Source of the DNA: an uncultured Curvibacter sp.
GTDB taxonomy: Bacteria > Pseudomonadota > Gammaproteobacteria > Burkholderiales > Burkholderiaceae_C
Assembly (NCBI GenBank): GCA_903834975.1
Contig: CAILKX010000024.1
Coordinates: 1-58,391, forward strand
Length of the DNA: 58,391 nt
Direction of reading: 5' to 3'
Shown here: one piece after another, positions 9,143 through 18,503 of the stretch
Layout: each line of letters opens with the position of its first letter
Position numbering within the stretch: position 1 is the stretch's first letter
Translations under genes and position numbers: made by a program
Notes under the pieces: generated by a model
Seen by the model: the letters and a program-made list of their open reading frames with translations, nothing else
What the model was told of the DNA's origin: nothing
The model's database searches: none

Positions 9143-10570
9143 ATGAGTCAACAATTTGATGTGGTCGTCATCGGTGGCGGCCCTGGCGGTTATGTGGCGG
9201 CCATTCGGGCGTCCCAATTGGGTTTCAAAGTCGCTTGTATCGACGAGTGGAAAAATGCGGCAGGGGGCCCTGCGCCCGGCGGCACTTGCACCAACGTGGG
9301 TTGCATTCCTTCCAAGGCCTTGCTGCAATCGAGTGAGCACTATGAGCAAGCCAATCACCACTTTGCCGAACACGGCATCACGGTGAAGGGCCTGGGCCTC
9401 GATGTGGGCACCATGATCGGTCGCAAAGACACGGTCGTGAAGCAAAACAACGACGGCATTTTGTATTTGTTCAAAAAGAACAAAATTGCTTTCTTCCATG
9501 GCCGTGGCTCGTTCGTGAAAGCGGTCGAAGGTGGCTACGAAATTCAGGTGGCAGGCGCCTCTGAAGAAACCCTGGTCGGCAAACAAATCATCATTGCCAC
9601 GGGCTCCAATGCCCGCGCATTGCCTGGCACGCCGTTCGACGAAGTGAATGTGCTGTCCAACGATGGCGCTTTGCGTTTGGGCGCGGTGCCCAAGAAGCTG
9701 GGCCTGATTGGCTCGGGCGTGATTGGCTTGGAGATGGGTTCGGTTTGGCGTCGTTTGGGCGCCGAGGTCACCATCCTCGAAGGGTTGCCCACCTTCTTGG
9801 GCGCGGTGGATGAACAAATTGCCAAGGAAGCCAAAAAAGCCTTTGACAAGCAAGGTTTGAAAATTGAACTCGGTGTCAAAGTCGGCGAGATCAAGACGAG
9901 CAAAAAAGGCGTTAGCGTGGCTTATACCAATGCCAAGGGCGAGGCCATTGACTTGGAAGTCGATAAGTTGATCGTCTCGATTGGCCGTGTGCCCAACACC
10001 ATGGGCCTCAACACCGAAGCCGTGGGGTTGCAACTCGACGAGCGCGGCGCGATTGTGGTCGACGCCGACTGCAAGACCAATTTGCCCGGCGTCTGGGCCG
10101 TGGGCGACGTGGTGCGCGGCCCCATGCTGGCCCACAAGGCCGAGGAAGAGGGCGTTGCAGTGGCCGAGCGCATTGCCGGCCAACACGGACACGTTAATTT
10201 CAACACCATTCCTTGGGTCATTTACACCAGCCCCGAAATCGCTTGGGTCGGCCGCACGGAGCAGCAGCTCAAGGCGGACGGCGTCGCCTACAAGGCCGGC
10301 ACATTCCCCTTCTTGGCGAACGGCCGCGCCCGTGCTTTGGGCGACACGACCGGCATGGTCAAGTTTTTGGCCGATGCCACGACCGATGAAATTTTGGGCG
10401 TCCACATCGTCGGCCCGATGGCCAGCGAGTTGATTGCCGAGGCCGTCGTGGCAATGGAGTTCAAGGCCAGCGCTGAAGACATCGCCCGCATCTGTCACGC
10501 GCACCCCTCGTTGTCTGAAGCCACCAAGGAAGCCGCTTTGGCGGTGGACAAACGCACTTTGAATTTCTAA
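9143..10570 (+). CDS. lpdA: Dihydrolipoyl dehydrogenase, E3
   Basis: A 475-residue flavoprotein disulfide reductase that reoxidises the dihydrolipoyl arm of E2 with NAD. The FAD-binding site [13 protein letters not shown] starts at residue 8. The redox-active disulfide is C49/C54 in [15 protein letters not shown]. The NAD site is [13 protein letters not shown], and the C-terminal dimer interface has the catalytic HAHPSLSEA. Between the first beta-alpha unit and the disulfide it carries the short insertion [11 protein letters not shown], which is common in betaproteobacterial E3 proteins. Position in the cluster assigns it to the 2-oxoglutarate complex, although E3 is often shared with other complexes. 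Confidence 0.97.
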   Translation: MSQQFDVVVIGGGPGGYVAAIRASQLGFKVACIDEWKNAAGGPAPGGTCTNVGCIPSKALLQSSEHYEQANHHFAEHGITVKGLGLDVGTMIGRKDTVVKQNNDGILYLFKKNKIAFFHGRGSFVKAVEGGYEIQVAGASEETLVGKQIIIATGSNARALPGTPFDEVNVLSNDGALRLGAVPKKLGLIGSGVIGLEMGSVWRRLGAEVTILEGLPTFLGAVDEQIAKEAKKAFDKQGLKIELGVKVGEIKTSKKGVSVAYTNAKGEAIDLEVDKLIVSIGRVPNTMGLNTEAVGLQLDERGAIVVDADCKTNLPGVWAVGDVVRGPMLAHKAEEEGVAVAERIAGQHGHVNFNTIPWVIYTSPEIAWVGRTEQQLKADGVAYKAGTFPFLANGRARALGDTTGMVKFLADATTDEILGVHIVGPMASELIAEAVVAMEFKASAEDIARICHAHPSLSEATKEAALAVDKRTLNF

Positions 10571-10573
10571 TTC

Positions 10574-11722
10574 ATGGTGAATCCAGCGGGCGCGCCTGCC
10601 GATTCAAGGGCCTCAGAGGTTCAAGGGGCGGTGCGCCAGGCCTACGAGGCAGAGCTGCAAGCACGCGGCTTCGAGAGCGACCCCGCGCAGCGGCGGGCCG
10701 TCGAGGCGTTGCAGCGCTGCGCTGACGACTGGGCGGCTTACAAAGCCAAGCGATCAAGCCCGCTGAAAAAACTCCTGAACCGGCCCGAGGTGCCCAAAGG
10801 GGTTTACCTCTATGGTGGCGTCGGGCGAGGCAAAAGTTTTTTGATGGATTGCTTTTTCAACGCGGTGCCCATCAAGCGCAAGGTGCGTTTGCACTTCCAT
10901 GAATTCATGCGCGAGGTGCACCGCGAATTGCGCGCCTTGCAAGGCACGCAAAACCCCTTGAGCGTTTTGGGCGCTCAAATCGCCAAGCGCTATAAGCTGA
11001 TTTGCTTTGACGAATTCCACGTGGCCGACATCACCGACGCGATGATTCTGCACCGCTTGCTTGAGGCCCTGTTCGCCAACGGCGTTGGCCTGGTGACCAC
11101 CTCCAATTTCAAGCCCGACGAGCTGTATCCAAATGGCTTGCACCGTGACCGCATCTTGCCCGCCATTGCCTTGTTGAACCAAAAGATGGCAGTCTTGAAC
11201 GTCGATCACGGCGTGGACTACCGGCGGCGTACTTTGGAGCAAGTCCCCACCTACCTCACGCCATGGGGCCCCGAAGCCACCGCCAGCTTGGATGCCACCT
11301 TCAGTCGGCTGGCTGAAACGGCCGACGAGTCGCCCCTTCTCAAAATTGAAAACCGCGAAATTCAGGCCTTGCGCCGGGCTGGCGGGGTGGTCTGGTTTGA
11401 CTTCAAGACCTTGTGCGGCGGCCCCCGCTCGCAAAACGACTACTTGGAATTGGCGAGCCAATTTCACACGATTGTGCTCAGCGATGTGCCGCACATGCCC
11501 GTGAGCAAAGCCTCAGAGGCCCGCCGCTTTACGTGGCTGGTGGATGTGCTCTACGACCGCCGGGTCAAGCTCATCTTGTCGGCCGAAGTGCCTCCGGAAG
11601 CACTCTATACCGAAGGCCCTTTGGCCCATGAATTCCCACGCACCGTGTCGCGTTTGCAAGAGATGCAATCGGCCGAATTTTTGGCGTTGGAGCGTCGCAC
11701 CGTCGACACCGGGTTGACCTGA
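10574..11722 (+). CDS. zapE: Cell division ATPase ZapE (AFG1-like)
   Basis: A 382-residue AFG1-family P-loop ATPase. Walker A is GGVGRGKS (residues 81-88, K87) and Walker B is LICFDEF (142-148). The sensor-like segment VTTSNFKPDELYPNGLHRD follows. E. coli ZapE interacts with FtsZ and destabilises Z-rings late in division. It starts three bases after the lpdA stop, an arrangement seen widely in Burkholderiales. Its TGA overlaps the ATG of the next gene by one base, which suggests translational coupling. Confidence 0.93.
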   Translation: MVNPAGAPADSRASEVQGAVRQAYEAELQARGFESDPAQRRAVEALQRCADDWAAYKAKRSSPLKKLLNRPEVPKGVYLYGGVGRGKSFLMDCFFNAVPIKRKVRLHFHEFMREVHRELRALQGTQNPLSVLGAQIAKRYKLICFDEFHVADITDAMILHRLLEALFANGVGLVTTSNFKPDELYPNGLHRDRILPAIALLNQKMAVLNVDHGVDYRRRTLEQVPTYLTPWGPEATASLDATFSRLAETADESPLLKIENREIQALRRAGGVVWFDFKTLCGGPRSQNDYLELASQFHTIVLSDVPHMPVSKASEARRFTWLVDVLYDRRVKLILSAEVPPEALYTEGPLAHEFPRTVSRLQEMQSAEFLALERRTVDTGLT

Positions 11723-12408
11723 TGCCGCACTTTAAAAGGCAAGCCTCGCTGTCAAACCCAGAAAGTTCAGGAAGTCCAGGGCGTTTTTCCTGGCCTTTGC
11801 TGCTGTGCTTGTCGGTCGCGCCGGGTTGGCTTTGGGCGCAGGCGACTTCGGTTTCGACCTCACCTTTTGAAGCCATTGCGGCCACCCGTGAATCGCTGCG
11901 GCTTCAACAAATTCAGCTCGAAGCCGAGTGTTACCAGCGGTTTGCCGTGAACGATTGCTTGGAAGCCCGTCGACTGAATTACCGCGCGCAACTGAACGAT
12001 TTGAAACGCCAAGAAAACAGCTTGAGAGCGGCGCAGCGGCGCGCCCGCGGCGCCCTTGAGTTGGACCGCTTGGACGCCCATTTGTCCAGCGACGCCTTAG
12101 ACCAAGAGCAAGCCCATCGGCAGCAAAAAGCAGATGCCAATGGGGCTCATTTATTGGAATTGGAGCAATTGCATGGGGCCGACGAGATCGCGCGTGAGCA
12201 GGCCAGGTTACAGCGCCAAGCCCAAGCGCAAGCCCGACAAAAACAGCATGAACAGGTGTTGAGTGATTTGCGCGCTCGGCAGGCGGATGAGGCCAAACAG
12301 CGCGCAGCCTATCAAGAAAAGCGGGAAGCCGCTGCCAAAAGACAAGCCGAGCAAGCGGCCAAAGACGGCGATAAAAAAGGGGCTGCAGCCCCTTTGTTGC
12401 CTAAGTAA
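11722..12408 (+). CDS. Exported coiled-coil protein of unknown function
   Basis: A 228-residue protein without a family I recognise. Residues 22-41 form a hydrophobic segment (WPLLLCLSVAPGWLWAQA) that reads as a signal peptide with cleavage after AQA. The rest is strongly helical and rich in Gln, Ala, Arg and Glu, with heptad-like stretches from about residue 52 to 220, so a long periplasmic coiled coil is likely. Two cysteines (CYQRFAVNDC) lie ten residues apart and could form a disulfide. The start codon overlaps the zapE stop by one base. The tail KKGAAAPLLPK is encoded by a perfect 20-base palindrome that serves as a terminator on the other strand. A role in the envelope or division is only inferred from the zapE linkage. 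Confidence 0.65.
   Translation: MPHFKRQASLSNPESSGSPGRFSWPLLLCLSVAPGWLWAQATSVSTSPFEAIAATRESLRLQQIQLEAECYQRFAVNDCLEARRLNYRAQLNDLKRQENSLRAAQRRARGALELDRLDAHLSSDALDQEQAHRQQKADANGAHLLELEQLHGADEIAREQARLQRQAQAQARQKQHEQVLSDLRARQADEAKQRAAYQEKREAAAKRQAEQAAKDGDKKGAAAPLLPK
12373..12395 (-). terminator. Intrinsic terminator for bamD
   Basis: A perfect 20-base palindrome (12376-12395, AAAGGGG-CTGCAG-CCCCTTT) is preceded on the plus strand by three more A residues. Read on the minus strand it is a GC-rich stem followed by six T, placed about 35 bases after the bamD stop. It lies inside the last codons of the opposite-strand gene. Confidence 0.8.
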
Positions 12409-12430
12409 AGCCCTCAGCCCAGCCAAAGAC

Positions 12431-13267
12431 TTACCAAATTTTCCACCCCGCAGATTTTTTGGGGCGTAGGCTGGTCAGGTAGGGACTGTTGGGGTAGTTG
12501 AGTTCCAAGACGCGCAAGGCGTCATCACGCAACTGGGGCATGGCCAAAGCGTCGTAAGACTTGACCATTAGGCTCAGGGCTTCTTCGGTGGCGGGCACGT
12601 TCGGGAATTCAGTCACCGCATACTGAGCCCGGTTGATCGCCGCCACATAGGCCCCGCGGGTGAAGTAATAACGCGCCACATGCACTTCGGATTGCGCCAA
12701 AGAATTCACAATGTAATTCATGCGCAACTTGGCGTCGGACGCGTAAATCGAGTCGGGGAAACGACTGACCAGTTCTTTGAAAGCGTCAAAAGAATCTTTG
12801 GCCGCCTTTTGATCGCGCTCCGACAAGTCTTGCTGAATGAGGCTGGCGAATAAGCCCAGGTTGTCGTTGAAGTTCACCACCCCTTTGAGGTAAAGCGCAT
12901 AGTCCATGCCCGGACTGCTGGGGTGCAAACGGATGAATCGGTCCAGTGTGGTGACGGCTTGAGTGGGCTCGCCGGATTTGTATTGGGCGTAGGCCTTCTC
13001 AATTTCCGCTTGCTGGGCCAAAGGGGTGCCCGCTGCGCGGCCCTCGAGTTTTTCAAACAGGGGAATGGCCTTGTCGTAGGCGCCACTCTTGGCTTCGTCT
13101 TTGGCTTCGGCGTAAAGTTTTTCGTTCGACCATTTGGCCGTCGAGTCGGTGGCGCCGCCGTCGGCACAACCACTGAGGACAACAAGGGAGCCCGCACCGA
13201 AGGCAAGCCAAAATGCGTTGCCCCACGAACTGAATGCAAACGCGGATAATTTGGCACGAACGGTCAA
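12431..13267 (-). CDS. bamD: Outer membrane protein assembly factor BamD, lipoprotein
   Basis: A 278-residue lipoprotein of the beta-barrel assembly machine. The N-terminus is basic and hydrophobic and ends in the lipobox LSGC. Tetratricopeptide repeats follow, with the family signatures WSNEKLYAEAKDE, FIRLHPSSPGMDYALYLKG and DSFDAFKELVSRFPDS. With BamA it is the essential core that folds outer membrane proteins. I choose the TTG at 13267 because AAGGGG sits six bases upstream of it and a TATAAT box lies at 13296-13301. The upstream ATG at 13297 falls inside that box and cannot be used if it is the promoter. It is divergent from rluD. Confidence 0.93.
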   Translation of the reverse strand: MTVRAKLSAFAFSSWGNAFWLAFGAGSLVVLSGCADGGATDSTAKWSNEKLYAEAKDEAKSGAYDKAIPLFEKLEGRAAGTPLAQQAEIEKAYAQYKSGEPTQAVTTLDRFIRLHPSSPGMDYALYLKGVVNFNDNLGLFASLIQQDLSERDQKAAKDSFDAFKELVSRFPDSIYASDAKLRMNYIVNSLAQSEVHVARYYFTRGAYVAAINRAQYAVTEFPNVPATEEALSLMVKSYDALAMPQLRDDALRVLELNYPNSPYLTSLRPKKSAGWKIW

Positions 13268-13295
13268 TGGAAGCCCCTTGAAACAAAGCAAAAAC

Positions 13296-13320
13296 ATTAT
13301 ATCGACGCTCAACCTTGAGC
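13296..13320 (-). promoter_or_regulatory. bamD promoter: consensus -10 box with an adjacent 14-base palindrome
   Basis: The minus strand reads TATAAT at 13301-13296, 29 bases before the chosen bamD start. No good -35 hexamer is found at the right distance. Instead a perfect inverted repeat GCTCAA-CC-TTGAGC occupies 13307-13320, where an activator could replace a weak -35. The predicted transcript starts near 13289 and has a short leader holding the AAGGGG ribosome binding site. Confidence 0.6.
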
Positions 13321-13340
13321 CCTCCGAATCCAGTCCCGAA

Positions 13341-14378
13341 TTGTTGGACCTGAGTGAACCCAGTGAACCCAACGAAGAGGAAGGCGAGCACCGCTCTTGG
13401 CGCGTGGATGCGGCTGGCCATGGGCAGCGCTTAGACAAGGTGTTGACTCAGGCTTTGCAGGAATTTTCTCGTAATTATTTGCAACAGTTGATCGAGGAGG
13501 GCGCTGTGACCTGGCGCGGTGCCGTGGTCACCAAGCCCGCCAGCAAGGTGCTGGCCGGCGATGAATTGGCCATCCACATACGACCCACACCGCAAAGCCA
13601 AGCCTTTAAACCCGAAGCCATGGCCTTGGCCGTTGTTTTTGAAGATGAACACCTGATGGTCATCAACAAACCCGCCGGGCTGGTGGTTCACCCGGCGCCG
13701 GGACACTGGCGTGGCACCTTGTTGAATGGCCTGTTGGCCCACCACGCCGGGGCAGCCCAGTTGCCTCGTGCGGGCATCGTCCACCGCTTGGACCGTGACA
13801 CCAGTGGCTTGATGGTGGTGGCCAAAACCCGGGCCAGCATGGACCGCTTGGTCCAACAGATCGCCGCCCGCGAGGTGAGTCGTCAGTATTTGGCCTTGGC
13901 CCATCACACTTGGGAAGGCGGCAAAAAAGCCACAGTCGAGGCCCCCATTGGCCGAGACCCTCGCCAGCGCTTGCGCATGGCGGTGGTGGATTTGGAGCAC
14001 CATGCCGGCAAAACAGCCAAAACGGATATTTATTTCTTGGCCAACAGCCACGAAGTCAGCCCCTTGGTGACCCTGAAAGCCAGCCATGCGGCCCCCAGCA
14101 AATCGTTCAAGGACGACTCGATTTGCTCGGTGCGCTGCGTGCTTCACACCGGTCGCACCCACCAGATTCGGGTCCACATGGCCAGCTTGGGCCACCCCTT
14201 GGTGGGCGATGCGCTTTATGGGGGGCAACCGGCCGGTGGCTTGAACCGTCAGGCTTTACACGCGTGGCGCTTGGCTTTTGTTCACCCCATCACCCAAGAA
14301 CCCTTGTCTTTTGAAGCCGCTGCCCCCGAAGATTTTCAGGCGGGCTTGGCGTTCTGGCAGTTGGAAACTGAAGCTTGA
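13341..14378 (+). CDS. rluD: 23S rRNA pseudouridine synthase RluD
   Basis: An S4 domain (RLDKVLTQALQEFSRNYLQQLI) is followed by a RluA-type catalytic domain with HRLDRDTSGLMVVAKT, whose second Asp is the nucleophile, and the C-terminal RTHQIRVHMASLGHPLVGD. E. coli RluD makes pseudouridines 1911, 1915 and 1917 in helix 69 of 23S rRNA. The start is uncertain. No ATG precedes the S4 domain, and the frame stays open back into the opposite-strand bamD gene. The TTG pair at 13341/13344 is the best candidate outside bamD and its promoter, giving 345 residues with an acidic N-terminal tail, but it lacks a clear ribosome binding site. BamD and RluD genes are neighbours in many proteobacteria. Confidence 0.9.
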   Translation: MLDLSEPSEPNEEEGEHRSWRVDAAGHGQRLDKVLTQALQEFSRNYLQQLIEEGAVTWRGAVVTKPASKVLAGDELAIHIRPTPQSQAFKPEAMALAVVFEDEHLMVINKPAGLVVHPAPGHWRGTLLNGLLAHHAGAAQLPRAGIVHRLDRDTSGLMVVAKTRASMDRLVQQIAAREVSRQYLALAHHTWEGGKKATVEAPIGRDPRQRLRMAVVDLEHHAGKTAKTDIYFLANSHEVSPLVTLKASHAAPSKSFKDDSICSVRCVLHTGRTHQIRVHMASLGHPLVGDALYGGQPAGGLNRQALHAWRLAFVHPITQEPLSFEAAAPEDFQAGLAFWQLETEA

Positions 14379-14569
14379 GGGGTTTCAAGGACTCGGCAGG
14401 TGGAAAGAGGGACAAGGCCGGCTAAATCGAGTGGGCTAAGCTAGAATCGCACCCACTGCAGGGGCTCGCCGCTTGACTTCAAGCCGTTTTAAGTTCGCCC
14501 TGTTTTTAATCGCCCTGAACCGCCCGGTCATCTCGGGGTGGCCTCCGTGGGCCTTCTGGATCCTGAACC

Positions 14570-15340
14570 ATGAATACGACACATGCACGGCGCATTCTGG
14601 AAACCGCTCTGATTTGTGCCAGCCAACCCTTGTCCATCCGAGACATGCGGGTGCTGTTCAACGACGAGTTGGGTGCCGATACTTTGAAAACCTTGCTGGC
14701 CGAACTGCAAGCCGAATGGGCCCATCGTGGCGTCGAGTTGGTCATGATTGCCTCGGGTTGGCGCTTCCAAAGCCGTCCCGAGATGCGCCCCTACCTCGAC
14801 CGGCTGAACCCAGAAAAACCACCCCGCTACACCCGCGCGGTGTTGGAGACCTTGGCCATCGTGGCTTACCGACAGCCGGTGACCCGGGGCGATATTGAAG
14901 ACATCCGCGGTGTGACGGTCAACGCCTTGATCATCAAGCAACTGGAAGACCGGGGCTGGATTGAGGTCATCGGCCACCGAGAAACCGTGGGGCGCCCCGC
15001 CTTGTTTGCGACCACGCAACAGTTTTTAGACGACCTGGGTTTGGCTGCGCTGGATCAATTGCCGGCCTTGACCTCGCCTGAGCCGTCCGACCAATTGCTC
15101 CAGGCCATGGCCGACGCCGCGTCGCCCTCCAAGGGTTTGGCCTTCGAGCCTGCCTCACGCTCCGACGCTTCTGACCCAGCGTCGGCGGCGTTTCCTTTTG
15201 ATGAACCTGAATTGCCCTTGGACCAGGTTTTTACCTTGCCTGCGGTGGAATCCCCCACCGAAGTCCCAGAATGGTCTGAGGTAGAGACCGATCGTGCCCC
15301 CCATGCTGTCCCGAAAGAGCCGCCCCATGACCCAGAATGA
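14570..15340 (+). CDS. scpB: Segregation and condensation protein B
   Basis: A 256-residue kleisin-associated protein with two winged helices. The first covers [17 protein letters not shown] to [14 protein letters not shown], the second [28 protein letters not shown] to [14 protein letters not shown]. Beyond residue 165 the tail is acidic and Pro/Ser-rich and probably disordered. With ScpA and SMC it forms the condensin complex for chromosome segregation. No scpA is next to it in this window. The 191-base spacer upstream holds a TAGAAT box near 14440 but no convincing complete promoter. Its last 14 bases overlap the start of rluB in another frame. Confidence 0.93.
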   Translation: MNTTHARRILETALICASQPLSIRDMRVLFNDELGADTLKTLLAELQAEWAHRGVELVMIASGWRFQSRPEMRPYLDRLNPEKPPRYTRAVLETLAIVAYRQPVTRGDIEDIRGVTVNALIIKQLEDRGWIEVIGHRETVGRPALFATTQQFLDDLGLAALDQLPALTSPEPSDQLLQAMADAASPSKGLAFEPASRSDASDPASAAFPFDEPELPLDQVFTLPAVESPTEVPEWSEVETDRAPHAVPKEPPHDPE

Positions 15341-16766
15341 CGACCCCTTAAAACCCGAAGCGACTCAATCCGCCCCTGTTTCAGACCTTCAAAACATGCC
15401 GACCCCTTCGAACGCTGTGGCGCCGGTCGAACAAAAAAAACAAGCCCAACAAGTCAAGCAGGTCAAGCAGGTCAAGCAAGTCAACCCGTCTGGCGTCGAG
15501 CCGGGCCTTGAATCCCAGTCGCTGCGCTTTGAGGACGTGGTGTCGGGGCAGTTCGACTCCGACGAGGCCTCACCCGATGTCTTGCCTTTGAAGCGCGTGC
15601 TCTTGCCGCAAGTTGAAACCCCCAAATTACACAAAGTGCTGGCCCAAGCGGGCTTGGGGTCTCGTTTGGAGATGGAGCAACTGATTCTGGAAGGCCGAAT
15701 TTCGGTCAACAACGAACCGGCTCACATTGGCCAACGCGTGCAATATGGTGACCAGGTCAAGGTCAATGGCAAGCCCATTCGCTACCGCATTGACCCGCCG
15801 CCGCCGCGCGTCATTGCGTACCACAAGCCCGCTGGCGAAGTGGTGACCCACGACGACCCCCAAAATCGCCCCACGGTGTTTCGTCGCTTGCCCCGTTTGG
15901 CCCAAGGCAAATGGCAGTCGGTGGGTCGCCTGGACTTGAACACCGAAGGCCTGTTGCTTTTCACCAGCTCAGGCGAGTTGGCCAATCAACTGATGCACCC
16001 GCGCTTTGGTTTGGAGCGGGAATACGCGGTTCGCGTTTTGGGCGCTTTGAGCGCTGAAGAAAAACAACGCCTGTTAGCGGGCGTTCAACTTGACGATGGT
16101 TTGGCCCAATTCGGTTCGATTGAAGAGGGCGGTGGCGAAGGTTCTAACTGCTGGTACCGCGTCACCATTTCCGAAGGCCGTAACCGCGAAGTGCGTCGCA
16201 TGATGGAGGCGGTGGGCCATGCGGTGAGCCGACTGATCCGCATTCGCTACGGCGCCATGATGTTGCCCCGTGGCCTCAAGCGGGGCACCTTTATGGAGTT
16301 GGACGAGCGCGACATTCAAGCCCTCATGCGGGCTGCCCGAGCCCCTCGCGAAGACAAGGATTTCAAAGGCATGGAGGGGAGCGATGGGGACGCCAGGATG
16401 GGTGCAACCCCCGGCCAAGATCACCGCCGAGCCGGACCCAGCCGCAACGACGCCAACCGCCGACGCCGACCCGGAGGGCCTGGGCCGCGGGGGGATGGCG
16501 CGCGAGCCCGACAACCCGACCCGCTTAAAACCAATGTGTCGGCGGGTGGCTTGGGCACCGGCCTAGGCCGTCGCAAACCGAAAGCCACCGGGCAACCTGA
16601 CCCCATGCGCACCTCTTTGGGCTACATTGGGGGCGACAGTTTGTCTCGCCAGCGCCAAAGCCAGAAACAAAACAAAGGCCCAAGGCGAGGGGGTGGTGGT
16701 GGCGCAGGTGGAGGAGGTGGTTTCAGCGGGGGGGGATCGTTCGGCGGGGGCGGTCGATCCCGCTAA
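15327..16766 (+). CDS. rluB: 23S rRNA pseudouridine synthase RluB-like, with long low-complexity tails
   Basis: A 479-residue protein built around an S4 domain ([21 protein letters not shown]) and a RsuA-type synthase domain with [15 protein letters not shown] holding the catalytic aspartate, and [16 protein letters not shown]. coli RluB modifies U2605 of 23S rRNA. The N-terminal about 95 residues are a charged leader including a VKQ repeat. The C-terminal about 120 residues are Arg/Pro/Gly-rich and end in a Gly-rich RGGGGG-type tail, resembling RNA-binding tails of other Burkholderiales RluB proteins. The start at 15327 is the first ATG in frame, preceded by AAGAG, and overlaps the scpB end by 14 bases. 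Confidence 0.92.
   Translation: MTQNDDPLKPEATQSAPVSDLQNMPTPSNAVAPVEQKKQAQQVKQVKQVKQVNPSGVEPGLESQSLRFEDVVSGQFDSDEASPDVLPLKRVLLPQVETPKLHKVLAQAGLGSRLEMEQLILEGRISVNNEPAHIGQRVQYGDQVKVNGKPIRYRIDPPPPRVIAYHKPAGEVVTHDDPQNRPTVFRRLPRLAQGKWQSVGRLDLNTEGLLLFTSSGELANQLMHPRFGLEREYAVRVLGALSAEEKQRLLAGVQLDDGLAQFGSIEEGGGEGSNCWYRVTISEGRNREVRRMMEAVGHAVSRLIRIRYGAMMLPRGLKRGTFMELDERDIQALMRAARAPREDKDFKGMEGSDGDARMGATPGQDHRRAGPSRNDANRRRRPGGPGPRGDGARARQPDPLKTNVSAGGLGTGLGRRKPKATGQPDPMRTSLGYIGGDSLSRQRQSQKQNKGPRRGGGGGAGGGGGFSGGGSFGGGGRSR
15453..15484 (+). repeat. 9-base tandem repeat in rluB (VKQ repeat)
   Basis: Three contiguous GTCAAGCAG units plus a partial fourth encode [12 protein letters not shown] in the disordered N-terminal leader of RluB. 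The unit length keeps the reading frame. Confidence 0.9.
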
Positions 16767-16787
16767 GCCGAGCCCAGCCCAATCGAT

Positions 16788-16826
16788 CCTTCAACCTGAG
16801 CCTTCAACCTGAGCCTTCAATTGAGG
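16788..16826. repeat. 13-base tandem repeat between rluB and ndk
   Basis: CCTTCAACCTGAG occurs at 16788-16800 and 16801-16813, with a diverged third copy at 16814-16826. It lies in the spacer, so the unit is not a multiple of three. A TAGAAT box (16847-16852), possibly the ndk -10 element, lies shortly after it. Confidence 0.8.
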
Positions 16827-16892
16827 GAGTTCGAAATCGCAGAGGTTAGAATAACGGGCTTTTTTTAGTATTTTTACTGTCCAGGAAAACAC

Positions 16893-17318
16893 ATGGCAAT
16901 CGAACGCACTCTCTCCATCATCAAACCCGACGCCGTTGCTAAAAACGTCATCGGTCAAATCTACGCCCGTTTTGAAGCCGCTGGCCTGAAAATCGCCGCC
17001 GCTCGCATGGTTCACCTGTCCCGCGCTGACGCTGAACAGTTTTACGCCGTTCACGCTGCCCGTCCTTTCTTCAAAGACCTGGTCGATTTCATGATTTCGG
17101 GTCCCGTCATGGTGCAAGTGCTTGAAGGCGAAGGCGCGATTCTGAAGAACCGTGACCTGATGGGCGCCACCGACCCCAAGAAGGCAGCCCCCGGCACCAT
17201 CCGCGCCGATTTTGCCGACAGCATTGACGCCAACGCCGTGCACGGTTCTGACGCCGCTGAAACAGCGGCCGTTGAAATCGCCACCTTCTTCCCCGCTTTG
17301 AACGTCTACGCACGTTGA
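16893..17318 (+). CDS. ndk: Nucleoside diphosphate kinase
   Basis: A 141-residue enzyme starting [32 protein letters not shown] contains the catalytic histidine that carries the phosphate between nucleoside triphosphates and diphosphates. Length and motifs are typical of the proteobacterial tetrameric enzyme. An AGGAAA ribosome binding site lies before the ATG. A T-rich stretch (CTTTTTTTAGTATTTTT) sits in the leader after a possible TAGAAT -10 box. rlmN starts only four bases after its stop, so it is probably first in a transcript running into the rlmN-pilF-rodZ-ispG run. Confidence 0.97.
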   Translation: MAIERTLSIIKPDAVAKNVIGQIYARFEAAGLKIAAARMVHLSRADAEQFYAVHAARPFFKDLVDFMISGPVMVQVLEGEGAILKNRDLMGATDPKKAAPGTIRADFADSIDANAVHGSDAAETAAVEIATFFPALNVYAR

Positions 17319-17322
17319 GTCG

Positions 17323-18492
17323 GTGACCTCCAGCGCCACCAACCTGCTCGAATTTGACCTCGACGGTCTGGCGGGTTTTTGTGAGCGCTTGGGGGAAAAA
17401 CGCTTTCGCGCCACGCAACTCTTTCGTTGGATTCACCAGCGCGGGGAATCCAATTTTGACAGCATGAGCGACTTGGCCAAGTCGCTGCGCGAAAAGCTTA
17501 AAACCACCGCCGTGATTCAAGCCTTGCCGGTCTTGAGTCAGCATGAATCAGCCGACGGCACGATCAAATGGTTGTTTGATGTGGGCAACGGGGACGCCGT
17601 CGAGGCCGTTTTCATCCCTGAGGACGACCGGGGCACCTTGTGCGTTTCATCACAAGCCGGCTGCGCCGTGGGTTGCCGTTTTTGCTCCACGGGTCACCAA
17701 GGCTTCAGCCGAAATTTAACCACCGCTGAAATCCTGGCCCAGCTTTGGTTTGCCGAGCATTTTTTGCGGGGTCATTTGAATCGCAGCAGCAAAAATGTCG
17801 ACGAGCGCGTGATCTCCAATGTGGTCATGATGGGCATGGGCGAGCCTTTGCAAAATTACAGCGCCTTGGTGCCTGCCCTGCGCACCATGTTGGACGACCA
17901 CGCTTACGGCCTCTCGCGCCGCCGTGTGACGGTGTCCACCTCCGGTGTGGTGCCAATGATGGACCGTCTGTCGCAAGATGTGCCTGTGGCCTTGGCTGTT
18001 TCGCTGCACGCCCCCAACGACGGTTTGCGTGACGGCTTGGTGCCCTTGAATAAAAAATACCCCTTGGCCGAATTGATGGCGGCTTGTCAACGTTATTTGG
18101 CATTCGCACCGCGCGACTTCATCACCTTCGAATACTGCATGCTCGACGGCGTGAACGACAGTCCCGAACACGCGCGTCAGTTAATTGACCTGGTTTCTTC
18201 CTTTGTGCCCACCCAATCGGGTCGGCGTGATTGGTGCAAGTTCAATTTGATTCCCTTTAACCCTTTTCCTGCCTCGGGGCTGCAACGCTCTCCCGCCGCG
18301 GCCGTTCAGCAATTCAGCCAGTGCTTGATGGAAGCCGGCTGGGTCACCACGGTGCGCAAGACCCGGGGCGATGACATTGACGCCGCGTGCGGTCAGTTGG
18401 CCGGCGATGTGAAAGACCGCACCCGAGCCCAAGACCGCATGGCCGCGCTGCGTCAAAACGGCATCATCCCCCTTCACCCTGTCACGGACTGA
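17323..18492 (+). CDS. rlmN: Dual-specificity RNA methyltransferase RlmN
   Basis: A 389-residue radical SAM enzyme that adds the C2 methyl group to A2503 of 23S rRNA and to A37 of some tRNAs. The radical SAM cluster is C114-C118-C121 in [11 protein letters not shown]. The methyl-carrying and resolving cysteine is C356 near the C-terminus, in [12 protein letters not shown]. The [4Fe-4S] domain also shows [10 protein letters not shown] and VSTSGVVP. The start is the GTG at 17323, four bases after ndk; no ATG is available upstream of the first conserved helix. The order ndk-rlmN-pilF is conserved across gamma- and betaproteobacteria. Confidence 0.97.
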   Translation: MTSSATNLLEFDLDGLAGFCERLGEKRFRATQLFRWIHQRGESNFDSMSDLAKSLREKLKTTAVIQALPVLSQHESADGTIKWLFDVGNGDAVEAVFIPEDDRGTLCVSSQAGCAVGCRFCSTGHQGFSRNLTTAEILAQLWFAEHFLRGHLNRSSKNVDERVISNVVMMGMGEPLQNYSALVPALRTMLDDHAYGLSRRRVTVSTSGVVPMMDRLSQDVPVALAVSLHAPNDGLRDGLVPLNKKYPLAELMAACQRYLAFAPRDFITFEYCMLDGVNDSPEHARQLIDLVSSFVPTQSGRRDWCKFNLIPFNPFPASGLQRSPAAAVQQFSQCLMEAGWVTTVRKTRGDDIDAACGQLAGDVKDRTRAQDRMAALRQNGIIPLHPVTD

Positions 18493-18503
18493 AAGGCGGG
18501 TTC

